From Bacillota bacterium (lineage in GTDB: Bacteria; Bacillota; Clostridia; Oscillospirales; Acutalibacteraceae): 24,076 bases of DNA. Under the pieces are notes generated by a model. The model saw only the letters and a list, made by a program, of their open reading frames with translations, was not told the origin of the DNA and did no database searches. How positions within the stretch are numbered: the stretch's first letter is position 1; each line of letters opens with the position of its first letter. The translations under genes were made by a program, and so were the position numbers. Of this stretch, positions 1 to 6,822 are shown piece after piece. The stretch spans positions 1 to 24,076 of the forward strand of contig JAEXDU010000131.1 in NCBI GenBank assembly GCA_023401495.1, read 5' to 3'.

Positions 1-358
1 CCTGCCGAACGGCTATGACACCATGATTTCGGAGGATGGGGGAAATCTTTCGCAGGGGCAGCGGCAGCTGCTCTGTATTGCCCGGGTGATGCTGGTCGAC
101 CCGCCCATGCTGATTCTGGATGAAGCGACCAGCAGTATTGATACCCGAACCGAGCTTCTGGTGCAGAAGGCGTTCCAGCGGATGATGAAGGGCCGCACCA
201 GCTTTGTGGTGGCGCACCGCCTTTCCACGATTCAGGGGGCCGATCTGATTCTCGTGATGCGCGCCGGTGAAATTGTGGAGCAGGGGACACACCAACAGCT
301 GCTGGAGAAAAACGGATTTTACGCCGAGCTCTACAACAGTCAGTTTGCCGCCAGCTGA
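1..358 (+). CDS. ABC exporter (MsbA/LmrA-type), C-terminal ATPase part, 5' truncated
   Basis: The reading frame enters at base 2 and ends at TGA 356-358, leaving about 118 residues of the nucleotide-binding domain. Visible motifs are the ABC signature LSQGQRQ, Walker B MLILDEATSSID with its D-loop, and the H-loop AHRLS. The ending, about 30 residues after the H-loop (GEIVEQGTHQQLLEKNGFYAEL), is typical of fused permease-ATPase exporters of the MsbA/LmrA/BmrA group. The membrane domain lies outside the window, so the substrate cannot be told. The gene converges on the ROK kinase gene and shares a bidirectional terminator with it. Confidence 0.93.
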   Translation, partial: LPNGYDTMISEDGGNLSQGQRQLLCIARVMLVDPPMLILDEATSSIDTRTELLVQKAFQRMMKGRTSFVVAHRLSTIQGADLILVMRAGEIVEQGTHQQLLEKNGFYAELYNSQFAAS

Positions 359-441
359 GTGTGGATTGTCAGCAAGTATTTTCCTTCCGCTGAACGAGCC
401 TTGTTTTTCCATAATTGCGGAAAGGATATTCTTCTATCAGA

Positions 442-478
442 AAAGGCGATACCGTAATGCGGTATCGCCTTTGGCTAT
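442..478. terminator. bidirectional intrinsic terminator between ABC exporter and ROK kinase
   Basis: A perfect 13-bp stem, AAAGGCGATACCG (442-454) with CGGTATCGCCTTT (460-472), has a TAATG loop. A short T-rich run follows on the plus strand. The A-rich 5' flank gives U residues on the minus strand. It sits between two convergent genes and can serve both. Confidence 0.85.
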
Positions 479-485
479 TTTTTGA

Positions 486-1451
486 TCAGAGAGAGAAGCC
501 GCAAAGCTCCGCGCCCGATAGAGCCGCGCCGATGATCCCCGCGTCATTGCCCAGTTCGGCAGTCACCAGCTTTGTTTTCAGCGGAGAGTTGGTCACAAAC
601 TGTTCCCGGTCCACAATTGCCCTCACCGGAGCGAGAAGAGTTTCTCCCTCGCGGCTGATGCCGCCTCCGATGCAGATCACGTCCGGCTGCAGGCTGTTGA
701 TGATGTTGATCACACCGCAGGCGATGTCTTCCGTATAGACCTCCACGATCCTGCGCCCCAGGGCGTCGCCCTGACGCATGGCGTCAAAAGCGCTTCTGCC
801 TGAAATCCGATTCAAATCGCCGTTCAGCATTTCCCATATCAGGCTCTCATGGGCTGTGTCCTGCTCCAGCAGCTCCCGGGTCGTCAGAATCAGCCCGGTG
901 GCGGAAGCGTAGCGTTCCCAGCAGCCGTGTCTGCCGCAATTACAAGGCCGTCCATGCCGCTCGATGACGATATGACCCATTTCTCCCGCGGCACCGTTTT
1001 GCCCCGCGTAGATTTTTCCGTCCAGAATCAGCCCGCTGCCTACTCCTGTTCCAAGGGTAATGGCCACGGCATTCCACGCGCCCTGCAGCGCGCCTGCCTT
1101 AAATTCCCCCCAGGCTGCGGCGTTGGCGTCGTTATCCACGCCTACAGGCAGGTGAAGGCGGCTCTCCAGCTCCTCGCGCATCGGAAAATGACGCAGCGGA
1201 AGGTTCGGCGTCAGCTCAACCATGCCCGTATTGCGGTTTACAGAGCCGGGGCATCCGATCCCCACAGAATCTACCGGCTGCCCGGCTGCCGAAATGGCTT
1301 CCCGGGCGGCCTCAGAAATCCGGTCGCACAGCTCCTGCGGTGTGCAGGAAGCGCCGCTCGGCATAGACTGTTTTGAAAGAAGCCTGCCGCTTTTGTCAAT
1401 GACGCCGGCAGCAATATTGGTGCCGCCCAGATCGATGCCAAGATAATACAT
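486..1451 (-). CDS. glcK: ROK-family glucokinase
   Basis: This 321-residue cytosolic sugar kinase probably phosphorylates glucose with ATP to glucose-6-phosphate. Residues 5-12 (GIDLGGTN) are the phosphate-binding start of the actin-like ATPase fold. DNDAN at 106-110 contains the expected catalytic Asp, and GTGVGSG at 134-140 is the second phosphate loop. The ROK zinc site is complete: H160 followed by CNCGRHGCWE with C170, C172 and C177. The length matches the family (about 300-320). There is no N-terminal helix-turn-helix, so this is a kinase rather than a NagC/XylR-type repressor. The start is ATG 1449-1451, preceded by a GGGG-containing site. Glucose is the most likely substrate, but other hexoses or amino sugars cannot be excluded. 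Confidence 0.9.
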   Translation of the reverse strand: MYYLGIDLGGTNIAAGVIDKSGRLLSKQSMPSGASCTPQELCDRISEAAREAISAAGQPVDSVGIGCPGSVNRNTGMVELTPNLPLRHFPMREELESRLHLPVGVDNDANAAAWGEFKAGALQGAWNAVAITLGTGVGSGLILDGKIYAGQNGAAGEMGHIVIERHGRPCNCGRHGCWERYASATGLILTTRELLEQDTAHESLIWEMLNGDLNRISGRSAFDAMRQGDALGRRIVEVYTEDIACGVINIINSLQPDVICIGGGISREGETLLAPVRAIVDREQFVTNSPLKTKLVTAELGNDAGIIGAALSGAELCGFSL

Positions 1452-1632
1452 CGAAATACCCCGTTTCTGATGAAATTACGCCGTGAAGGCGTTTCCGCTT
1501 TTCTATGTAAGATAGTTGAATAATAACAACTTTTTACCTATGAAAATTTTTTTGTGTCGTGAGGCTATTATATCATCAAGCGGCGGTTTCGTAAATTGTT
1601 TCGTTGGTGCGATCGACAAAAAGAAAAAGGAT

Positions 1633-1661
1633 TTGACAAATCTTCTTTCTTTGGGTACAGT
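1633..1661 (+). promoter_or_regulatory. sigma-A-type promoter of the sugar transferase gene
   Basis: TTGACA (1633-1638), a 17-bp spacer and TACAGT (1656-1661) lie about 65 bp upstream of the sugar transferase start. The -35 box is a perfect consensus match. Confidence 0.7.
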
Positions 1662-1724
1662 TTAAAAGGAGAAATTTCTGCCATAATGATAGGTAGAAGC
1701 TTCCAGGTAAAGTAATGAAGGAAA

Positions 1725-2417
1725 ATGGTGAAAAACGTGCAGTATCAGGAGTTACCCCAGTGGATGCAGAAGGAAGAAATCAAACCTTATATAGAGCTGC
1801 TCAATCGGCAAAAGGTGTCGTTGTTTTGCAAGCGGGTGTTCGATATCGTTGTGTCGGCGCTGATCCTGCTGCTGCTTTCGCCGATCTTTCTGCTGCTGGC
1901 CGCAGCAATCAAGATTGATTCCAGAGGGCCGGTGTTTTACCGGCAGGTGAGAGTCGGGCAGTATGGGCGGGATTTTCGGATTTTCAAGTTCCGTTCCATG
2001 GTGCAGGATGCCGATAAAAAGGGCCTTGCCCTGACAACAGAGGGGGATTCCCGTATCACCCGGGTGGGGAAGCTGATTCGCAAGTGCCGTCTGGATGAAT
2101 TTTCGCAGGTCTTGAATGTCCTCGAGGGTACGATGAGCCTTGTCGGCCCCCGGCCGGAAGTGAGAAAATATGTCGATGCCTACGAGCCGGAATATCTGGC
2201 TACGCTGTTGGTGCCTCCGGGCGTAACGGCAACGGCGAGCATCCGGTTTAAGGATGAAGACGAGCTGCTCAATTCCGGCGGCGACCCGGAAGAAATCTAT
2301 ATTCATCAGATTCTGCCGGAGAAGATGCGCTATAATCTGGAGTACCTTGACCATATTTCCGTCTGGCAGGATATCAAAATTATGGTTCAGACTGTTTTGG
2401 CGGTGTTTCGGCGGTGA
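1725..2417 (+). CDS. undecaprenyl-phosphate sugar-1-phosphate transferase (WcaJ/EpsL-type)
   Basis: This 230-residue monotopic membrane phosphoglycosyl transferase would move a sugar-1-phosphate from a UDP-sugar to a polyprenyl phosphate. That is the first membrane step in exopolysaccharide, capsule or glycan synthesis. A hydrophobic segment at about 36-62 (KRVFDIVVSALILLL...) is followed by FKFRSM (87-92). The catalytic region at about 119-146 contains the acidic pair D124-E125 and the family signature LVGPRPEV. It lacks the multi-spanning N-terminal domain of long WcaJ, so it belongs to the short (EpsL/PglC-like) class. AAGG at 1718-1721 is only 3 nt before ATG 1725; GTG at 1728 is an equally possible start. 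No other glycan genes are visible nearby. Confidence 0.9.
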   Translation: MVKNVQYQELPQWMQKEEIKPYIELLNRQKVSLFCKRVFDIVVSALILLLLSPIFLLLAAAIKIDSRGPVFYRQVRVGQYGRDFRIFKFRSMVQDADKKGLALTTEGDSRITRVGKLIRKCRLDEFSQVLNVLEGTMSLVGPRPEVRKYVDAYEPEYLATLLVPPGVTATASIRFKDEDELLNSGGDPEEIYIHQILPEKMRYNLEYLDHISVWQDIKIMVQTVLAVFRR

Positions 2418-2443
2418 TTCTCCGCGAGGGAACACCGCCTTTC
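2399..2443 (+). terminator. probable terminator after sugar transferase
   Basis: GGCGGTGTT (2399-2407) pairs over 9 bp with AACACCGCC (2431-2439), followed only by TTTCG. A second GGCGGTG copy (2410-2416) could compete for the same 3' arm. The short T run makes this a weak call. Confidence 0.4.
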
Positions 2444-2457
2444 GCTGCAAATTTGCA

Positions 2458-2487
2458 TTGATTTTGCGCATCGGTTCGTGCTATAAT
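2458..2487 (+). promoter_or_regulatory. orphan promoter upstream of tRNA-Leu
   Basis: TTGATT (2458-2463), an 18-bp spacer and a perfect TATAAT (2482-2487) lie here. No obvious ORF follows. A short CCCGG/CCGGG hairpin (2541-2545 with 2559-2563) and a T/G-rich stretch come next. It may give a longer tRNA precursor or a small transcript of about 80 nt. Confidence 0.45.
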
Positions 2488-2574
2488 AACCGCACGCCGA
2501 AGCGAAGCTTCTGATAGCTGAGAGAGCATAAAAGCACCAGCCCGGTGATTTTATTTTCCCGGGGGATTTTGTTG

Positions 2575-2603
2575 TTGTTTTGCTTTTGAATTTGTGCTAT
2601 AAT
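2575..2603 (+). promoter_or_regulatory. promoter of tRNA-Leu
   Basis: TTGTTT (2575-2580), a 17-bp spacer and a perfect TATAAT (2598-2603) end 16 bp before the mature tRNA 5' end. This is the usual placement for a stable-RNA promoter. Confidence 0.7.
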
Positions 2604-2619
2604 AAATTCCGTTCCACAC

Positions 2620-2706
2620 GCTGGTGTGGCGAAATCGGCAGACGCAAGGGACTTAAAATCCCTCGGTGGCAACACCGTACCGGTTCAAGTCCGGTCACCA
2701 GCACCA
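2620..2706 (+). tRNA. tRNA-Leu (anticodon UAA)
   Basis: The 87-nt class II tRNA is complete with an encoded CCA. The acceptor stem GCTGGTG (2620-2626) pairs with CACCAGC (2696-2702), followed by discriminator A and CCA (2704-2706). The anticodon stem AGGGA/TCCCT encloses the loop CTTAAAA, giving anticodon UAA, which reads UUA. The long variable arm (CGGTGGCAACACCG) and the GGTTCAAGTCC T-arm are clear. It has its own promoter and terminator. Confidence 0.97.
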
Positions 2707-2709
2707 TAG

Positions 2710-2746
2710 AAGACATAGCTTTCCATCAAGGGGCTATGTCTTTTAT
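2710..2746 (+). terminator. terminator of tRNA-Leu
   Basis: AAGACATAGC (2710-2719) and GCTATGTCTT (2733-2742) form a 10-bp stem that runs into TTTTATT, four bases after the tRNA CCA end. Confidence 0.75.
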
Positions 2747-2837
2747 TATGCAAAAAAATCTGGTAATATGGGTACAAGCTTCCATAAAATCACTCAATAG
2801 ATTTTTATATTGAACGCATAAGGAGGCAGAAAGAATT

Positions 2838-3299
2838 GTGCAAAGCAAAACTGTAATAAAAACTTCCAGATTTCCGGCGTCGGAAAGAAATGTCTTCAAC
2901 AAGCTAAAATCCATACAAACGTTACAGTACATAGCCTCGCCATATGCAACGTTTACTCCGTTAACCGAAAGTGATGATTTCAATTGGAAAGCAGGAGAAA
3001 CTTTTTCTTTTCAACTTAAATTATTTGGCGTTATTCCATTAGGCATACACACGATTAAAGTAGTTGATTTTAACGAGGAAGCATACCGGATTCACACAAC
3101 CGAGAGCAATACCTATGTGCCTATATGGAATCACAGTATCGTGCTAAAACCACTCGGCTATGGTGCTTCACAGTACACGGATGAAGTCGAGATTTATGCA
3201 GGCTGGAAAACACCGTTTGTGTATCTATGGGCAACATTTTTTTATGCCCATAGGCAAAAGAAATGGTTAAAACTTTTGAGTAACCACGAAGTATTATGA
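2838..3299 (+). CDS. hypothetical protein, possible SRPBCC (helix-grip) fold
   Basis: This is a 153-residue soluble protein without signal peptide or clear membrane helix. The GTG start at 2838 follows GGAGG (2822-2826) by 11 nt. Alternating beta-type segments (ETFSFQLKLFGVIPLGIHTIKVV, RIHTTESNTYVPIWNHSIVLKPL, SQYTDEVEIYAG) and an aromatic-rich C-terminal helix (YLWATFFYAHRQKKWLKLL) resemble SRPBCC/polyketide-cyclase-like lipid-binding proteins. I see no catalytic motif, so a biochemical function is not assigned. The gene is visibly richer in A/T than its neighbours and lies directly behind a tRNA gene, which fits acquired DNA. It appears to be monocistronic. Confidence 0.7.
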   Translation: MQSKTVIKTSRFPASERNVFNKLKSIQTLQYIASPYATFTPLTESDDFNWKAGETFSFQLKLFGVIPLGIHTIKVVDFNEEAYRIHTTESNTYVPIWNHSIVLKPLGYGASQYTDEVEIYAGWKTPFVYLWATFFYAHRQKKWLKLLSNHEVL

Positions 3300-3421
3300 G
3301 CATAACGAAAGCTTGATAAAGTCCCGTTTGTCGGCCGGGTTATGGCCAACACCTTGTTATCTTGAAAAATCTTTTTCCCGCCATTTTAAAAGAGGAAAGA
3401 CCCTCGAGTGGTCATAAAAAT

Positions 3422-3457
3422 AAAACAGGCTGATAAATCGTCAGCCTGTTTTTATTC
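3422..3457 (+). terminator. intrinsic terminator downstream of the SRPBCC-like gene
   Basis: AAAACAGGCTGA (3422-3433) pairs perfectly with TCAGCCTGTTTT (3441-3452), with a 7-nt loop and a T-rich tail. It lies about 120 bp after the stop codon. The A-tract on the 5' side could let it work in both directions. Confidence 0.75.
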
Positions 3458-3463
3458 TCATAC

Positions 3464-3488
3464 GAACCCCCAGCTATGCCGGGGGTTC
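3464..3488. repeat. imperfect hairpin resembling an IS200/IS605-family end
   Basis: GAACCCCC (3464-3471) and GGGGGTTC (3481-3488) flank an AGCTATGCC core in which GC/GC can also pair. This A/C-mismatched, G/C-rich hairpin is the style recognised by single-strand (Y1) transposases of the IS200/IS605 family. No transposase gene is present, so if it is an IS end it is a solitary remnant. Confidence 0.3.
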
Positions 3489-3540
3489 AGAAGAACTTTA
3501 GCGTTGAGTGAAATAAAAAAAACAGCTTTCTTTTCTCCGG

Positions 3541-3588
3541 AAGTTTCTCTCTGAATGTAAAAGAATTCAGGGAGAAGCTTTTGTTTTT
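3541..3588 (+). terminator. strong intrinsic terminator
   Basis: A 16-bp stem with two G-T pairs (3541-3556 with 3565-3580) has the loop GTAAAAGA and is followed by TTGTTTTTG. No gene lies just upstream on the plus strand, so it may insulate the downstream unit or be left over from a lost gene. Confidence 0.65.
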
Positions 3589-3619
3589 GTGCATTCTCTC
3601 GGTATTTGATCAATCGGTA

Positions 3620-3647
3620 TTGACAATTCACAAAATCATTTTATACT
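3620..3647 (+). promoter_or_regulatory. promoter of the small ORF / MATE leader transcript
   Basis: Perfect TTGACA (3620-3625), a 16-bp spacer and TATACT (3642-3647). A start near 3654 would place the 45-codon ORF at 3683 about 30 nt into the transcript. Confidence 0.65.
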
Positions 3648-3682
3648 GTAACCAGTATCCCATGATTTGATCTGCTGTGGGG

Positions 3683-3820
3683 ATGAATCTGCGTTATTTC
3701 CTGGTCCGGGAAAAATTCAGATACGGGGAAGAAACAGGATGTTTTCGCTTTACAAGATGGGTAAATTCTGTTATAACAAATCTGGCTTATGTTGACATTC
3801 TATTTAGGTACATCGAATAG
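3683..3820 (+). CDS. candidate 45-residue leader/small protein upstream of MATE
   Basis: The ATG at 3683 is preceded by GTGGGG, which is too close to be an ideal ribosome binding site. The ORF begins MNLRYFLVREKF and ends AYVDILFRYIE before TAG 3818-3820. It lies precisely between a promoter (3620-3647) and an intrinsic terminator whose stem starts 6 nt after the stop. I recognise no domain. It may be a regulatory leader peptide, a small protein gene, or a chance ORF. Confidence 0.35.
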   Translation: MNLRYFLVREKFRYGEETGCFRFTRWVNSVITNLAYVDILFRYIE

Positions 3821-3825
3821 AAATC

Positions 3826-3866
3826 ATCCGAATCTCTTTCTGATTGAGAAAGATTCGGATTTTTGA
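3826..3866 (+). terminator. intrinsic terminator/attenuator in front of the MATE gene
   Basis: ATCCGAATC (3826-3834) pairs with GATTCGGAT (3852-3860), and TTTCT (3837-3841) pairs with AGAAA (3847-3851). A TC bulge at 3835-3836 interrupts the stem and the loop is GATTG. It is followed by a T-run (3860-3864). It lies between every plausible promoter and the MATE start, which suggests attenuation. An inverted repeat TTCTATT/AATAGAA (3798-3804 and 3816-3822) directly upstream could be an operator. Confidence 0.65.
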
Positions 3867-3900
3867 TGCATGAAGTCATGCTGAAGGGAACCGCAACGTC

Positions 3901-5331
3901 ATGCTGCTGTTGATTGTAGAAAATGCAAAAAAAGCGTATTTCCACTTTATTTTAAAGTACCGCCACACTACAAATGACGGCGACGGGCCGTTGTTTGGAA
4001 AACTGTTGGTCTTCTCCCTGCCCATCATGGCCATGAATATTTTGCAGCTGCTGTTCAATACCGCAGACATGGTTGTCGTCGGCCGCTTTTCAGGGGGCAA
4101 TGCGCTGGCGGCGGTAGGCGCGACGGGCGCTTTGATCAATCTGATCATCACCTTATTTACGGGATTGTCTGTAGGGACGAGCGTCGTTGTGGCACGGGAT
4201 TATGCTGCCGGTGACGCGGACGCCGTGAGCCGGTCTGTTCATACTTCGATTGTCCTGAGCATGATCGGCGGGCTCATTGTAATGGCCGTAGGCATTGTAT
4301 TCTGTGGTCCTTTACTGGTAATGATGGGCACGCCGGAGAACATATTGGGCCTTGCGGTGCTGTATATGAGGATCTACTTCGTCAGCATGCCTGCCAACAT
4401 GGTATTCACTTTCGGCGCGGCGATTATGCGCTCTGTGGGCGACAGCCGCCGCCCGATGTACTTTTTGGGCGCCACCGGCATTCTGCACGTGGTTCTCAAT
4501 CTTTTCTTCGTAATCGTTCTGCACATGAGCGTCGACGGCGTAGCGTGGTCCACGGTGATCTCCCAATATCTCTCGGCGCTGCTGATCCTGTTTTCCCTGT
4601 CCCGTTACGACGGGGCGATCCGCTTTATCCCCAAAAAATTGAGGGCCGACAAAGAGAAGCTAAAGGAGCTGATCCGGATTGGCTTGCCGGCGGGGCTGCA
4701 GGGTCTGCTGTTTTCCATTTCCAATGTGCTGATCCAGTCGGCCGTCAATTCCTTCGGCTCCACCATGATCGCGGCCAACGCTGCCGCAATGAATATTGAA
4801 AACTATATCGGCACCGTCATGCTTGCCTATTACAACGCGGTTGTAACCTTTACGGCCCAAAGCATGGGCGCAAAAAAATATAACCGTATCGATAATATTG
4901 CGAAGGTATCCACGGTATTGGTTTTCATTACTTGGATTCTTCTTGGAGGGGCGACCGTGCTGTTCGGCAGGCCCTTGCTCGGCATCTTCACATCTGATCC
5001 GCAGGTGATCGAGCTGGGGATGCTGCGTCTATATATCATCATGATTTCTTTCGTCGCCTGCGGCATCATGGATGTATACCCCGGTTTATCCTATGGAATG
5101 GGCTATTCCATATCGCCGATGCTTTGCACGTTAGTGGGTGCCTGCCTGCTGCGGATGGTATGGCTGGCTACGATTTTTGCCTGGTACCCTGCAGAGCTTG
5201 TGCTTTTCGCCGTCTATCCCGTTACCTGGGTGTTGGCGGGGGCCGGCCAGGTGGTCATCTTTTTCTATGCGCGGCAGCAGATTCATAAACAGGCTGCGGT
5301 TGCACAGCCGATTGCCGAATCAGAATTGTGA
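3901..5331 (+). CDS. MATE-family multidrug efflux transporter
   Basis: This 476-residue integral membrane protein should have twelve transmembrane helices. After a polar N-terminus, the MATE opening FGKLLVFSLPIMAMNILQLLFNTADMVVVGRF is clear. The second pseudo-repeat begins near LIRIGLPAGLQGLLFSISNVLIQ. The family exports cationic drugs, dyes or metabolites in exchange for H+ or Na+. It is most like the DinF/NorM-type group common in clostridia. The start ATG 3901 follows GAAGGGA at suitable spacing. A monocistronic layout is supported by a terminator 27 nt after the stop. The leader ORF and the attenuator-like hairpin upstream suggest inducible expression. Confidence 0.9.
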   Translation: MLLLIVENAKKAYFHFILKYRHTTNDGDGPLFGKLLVFSLPIMAMNILQLLFNTADMVVVGRFSGGNALAAVGATGALINLIITLFTGLSVGTSVVVARDYAAGDADAVSRSVHTSIVLSMIGGLIVMAVGIVFCGPLLVMMGTPENILGLAVLYMRIYFVSMPANMVFTFGAAIMRSVGDSRRPMYFLGATGILHVVLNLFFVIVLHMSVDGVAWSTVISQYLSALLILFSLSRYDGAIRFIPKKLRADKEKLKELIRIGLPAGLQGLLFSISNVLIQSAVNSFGSTMIAANAAAMNIENYIGTVMLAYYNAVVTFTAQSMGAKKYNRIDNIAKVSTVLVFITWILLGGATVLFGRPLLGIFTSDPQVIELGMLRLYIIMISFVACGIMDVYPGLSYGMGYSISPMLCTLVGACLLRMVWLATIFAWYPAELVLFAVYPVTWVLAGAGQVVIFFYARQQIHKQAAVAQPIAESEL

Positions 5332-5357
5332 AAAGTCTTTGTATGAAGAATCAAGGG

Positions 5358-5396
5358 AAACAGTCAGCCTGATTTTATTGGGTTGGCTGTTTTTGC
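5358..5396 (+). terminator. terminator of the MATE gene
   Basis: AAACAGTCAGCC (5358-5369) pairs with GGTTGGCTGTTT (5381-5392) over 12 bp with two G-T pairs. An 11-nt loop and TTTTT follow. Confidence 0.7.
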
Positions 5397-5607
5397 ATTT
5401 GAGGGATCACCTCTGGAGGGGATTTCAGCGCAGAAAACGGTGTCGGGCTGCGGGGTGTTTACCTCCACACCTGCTGCCTGTGAAAGCATTTTGTCTATTG
5501 TACTTTGATAGTTGCTTTCGTTCAGAGAATTTTGCCTTTAAGGTTTCTATTTGATGGGAATCTGTTCTATTCAAGTGTAATATCCATCTCGATTTTCTTA
5601 CTCAATG

Positions 5608-5636
5608 TTGATAATCAATAAAGATACGGATATAAT
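5608..5636 (+). promoter_or_regulatory. promoter of arsR-like/nitroreductase operon
   Basis: TTGATA (5608-5613), an exact 17-bp spacer and a perfect TATAAT (5631-5636). The predicted start lies just before the palindrome at 5652-5667. Confidence 0.75.
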
Positions 5637-5651
5637 GATCATAGTTTATTT

Positions 5652-5667
5652 GTTCAAACTAATGAAC
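5652..5667 (+). promoter_or_regulatory. likely autoregulatory operator for the ArsR-type repressor
   Basis: The inverted repeat GTTCA (5652-5656) and TGAAC (5663-5667) is separated by 6 nt and flanked by TT/AA. It lies between the -10 box and the ribosome binding site of the ArsR-type gene. Position and shape fit an ArsR/SmtB operator, but this is inferred. Confidence 0.5.
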
Positions 5668-5684
5668 CAATTGGAGTGATGGCC

Positions 5685-6020
5685 ATGAGCAATAGCACCG
5701 CAAGCTTTCAAGAGATTCAGGATAAATTCAATGATTGTCGGCAGATTTTGACGGCAATTGGGGACGAAGTGCGACAATCCATTTTAGTGACTCTCATGCA
5801 AAACACCTGTCAAGAAGGGATGCGCGTGGGTGAAATCACTGCCCACACCCACCTTTCACGGCCAGCCGTTTCACACCATTTAAAGGTCATGAAAGATGCC
5901 GGGATCGTGCGTATGCGCAAGGAAGGCACAATGACTTTTTATCATATTAACGTGAATGCCTTTGAGCCCCTAAAAAAGTTAGTAATGCTTGTTGACGAGA
6001 CCATGGGAAAATGTGATTAA
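5685..6020 (+). CDS. ArsR/SmtB-family winged-helix transcriptional repressor
   Basis: This protein has 111 residues from ATG 5685. That start is chosen because GGAG (5673-5676) is then 8 nt away; GTG 5676 and ATG 5679 in the same frame are too close. The winged helix-turn-helix is clear: LTAIGDEVRQSILVTL, then VGEITAHTHLSRPAVSHHLKVM and the beta-wing AGIVRMRKEGTMTFYHIN. The ELCVCDL-type cysteine metal site of classical ArsR/SmtB helix 3 is absent. Three scattered cysteines (in NDCRQ, NTCQE and the C-terminal GKCD) leave thiol/redox sensing possible. It is followed 44 nt later by a nitroreductase gene, a pairing seen for electrophile or redox-stress responses. The inducer is unknown. Confidence 0.9.
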   Translation: MSNSTASFQEIQDKFNDCRQILTAIGDEVRQSILVTLMQNTCQEGMRVGEITAHTHLSRPAVSHHLKVMKDAGIVRMRKEGTMTFYHINVNAFEPLKKLVMLVDETMGKCD

Positions 6021-6064
6021 ACCCATAACGCGAACCATACTATTTTGATAAGGGAGAATGTATT

Positions 6065-6772
6065 ATGGATTTGTTTGACTCCATCAACAGAAGAAAGTCA
6101 TGCAGAAACTACACTCAACAGCCTTTTGGAGAGGAGCAGCTGGAAGGAATCCGTGAGGCGATCAACGGATTCGAACTGCTTTATCCCGATGTGCCGCTAG
6201 AGTACCGGTTTGTCACCAAAGCCAAGGGGCTATTCAAAGTGCAGGCTCCGCATTATCTGATGATCAGCGGACAGGGCCAAGAAAAAGAATCGGAGAATGC
6301 AGGGTTTCTTTTTCAACAGCTGATTTTGTGGTTTGATGCCCACGACATCGGCAGCGTTTGGCTTGGTAAGACAAAGGATATGGAAGATACCAATAGCAAA
6401 GACATCATCACCATTGCGTTTGGTCAGGCGAACGAGCCTGTACACCGCAGCGAAGATGAATTCAAGCGCAAGCCGATCAATGAAATCACCAACGCCCCGG
6501 AAAACACATGTATTCAGGCCGTACATCTGGCGCCATCCGGCATGAACCTGCAGCCCTGGTATTTAGAAGAATCCGGTGACAAGGTTTTGCTTTACAAACA
6601 GAGCCTGAAACCCCCGCTTTCACTGGTTTATAAAAAAACAGAAGTAGATATGGGTATCGCGCTTTGTCATTACGCGTTGGCGTGCAGGCATTTTGACAAA
6701 CCCTTTGTCTTTCATCGGAAGGACGGAGAGACAAGTAAAAAAGGGTATCGTCTGTTTGGCGAGTTAGCCTGA
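6065..6772 (+). CDS. nitroreductase-family FMN protein (TM1586-type)
   Basis: This 235-residue cytosolic protein begins MDLFDSINRRKSCRNYTQQPFGEEQL, the usual nitroreductase opening in which basic residues near SCRNY bind the FMN phosphate. It then has two related halves: APHYLMISGQGQ... QQLILWFDAHDIGSVWLG, and AVHLAPSGMNLQPWYLEESGDKVLLY ending with DMGIALCHYALACRH. The internal APSGMNLQPW motif and the single-chain double-half layout match the TM1586 nitroreductase group rather than dimeric NfsB. The GGGAG site at 6052-6056 supports ATG 6065. It is co-transcribed with the ArsR-type repressor. The physiological substrate (nitro compound, quinone or other) is not known. Confidence 0.85.
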   Translation: MDLFDSINRRKSCRNYTQQPFGEEQLEGIREAINGFELLYPDVPLEYRFVTKAKGLFKVQAPHYLMISGQGQEKESENAGFLFQQLILWFDAHDIGSVWLGKTKDMEDTNSKDIITIAFGQANEPVHRSEDEFKRKPINEITNAPENTCIQAVHLAPSGMNLQPWYLEESGDKVLLYKQSLKPPLSLVYKKTEVDMGIALCHYALACRHFDKPFVFHRKDGETSKKGYRLFGELA

Positions 6773-6793
6773 ATGGCGGAAAGACCTTAATAG

Positions 6794-6822
6794 AGCACTT
6801 GCCGTCAACAACAAGTGTTTGG
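6794..6822 (+). terminator. weak terminator-like hairpin after nitroreductase
   Basis: AGCACTTG and CAAGTGTT pair around a 10-nt loop (core arms 6796-6801 and 6812-6817), followed by only TGGG. The lack of a T-run makes it doubtful. Confidence 0.25.

Noticed and set aside
1500..1560. Inverted repeat AGTTG-N8-CAACT upstream of the ROK kinase as an operator
   Set aside because: Arms are only 5 bp and AT-rich, with no clear promoter overlap on the minus strand.
1752..2471. 239-codon minus-strand ORF opposite the sugar transferase
   Set aside because: The plus-strand frame has the full phosphoglycosyl transferase signature. The reverse frame has low-complexity Gln/Arg-rich sequence.
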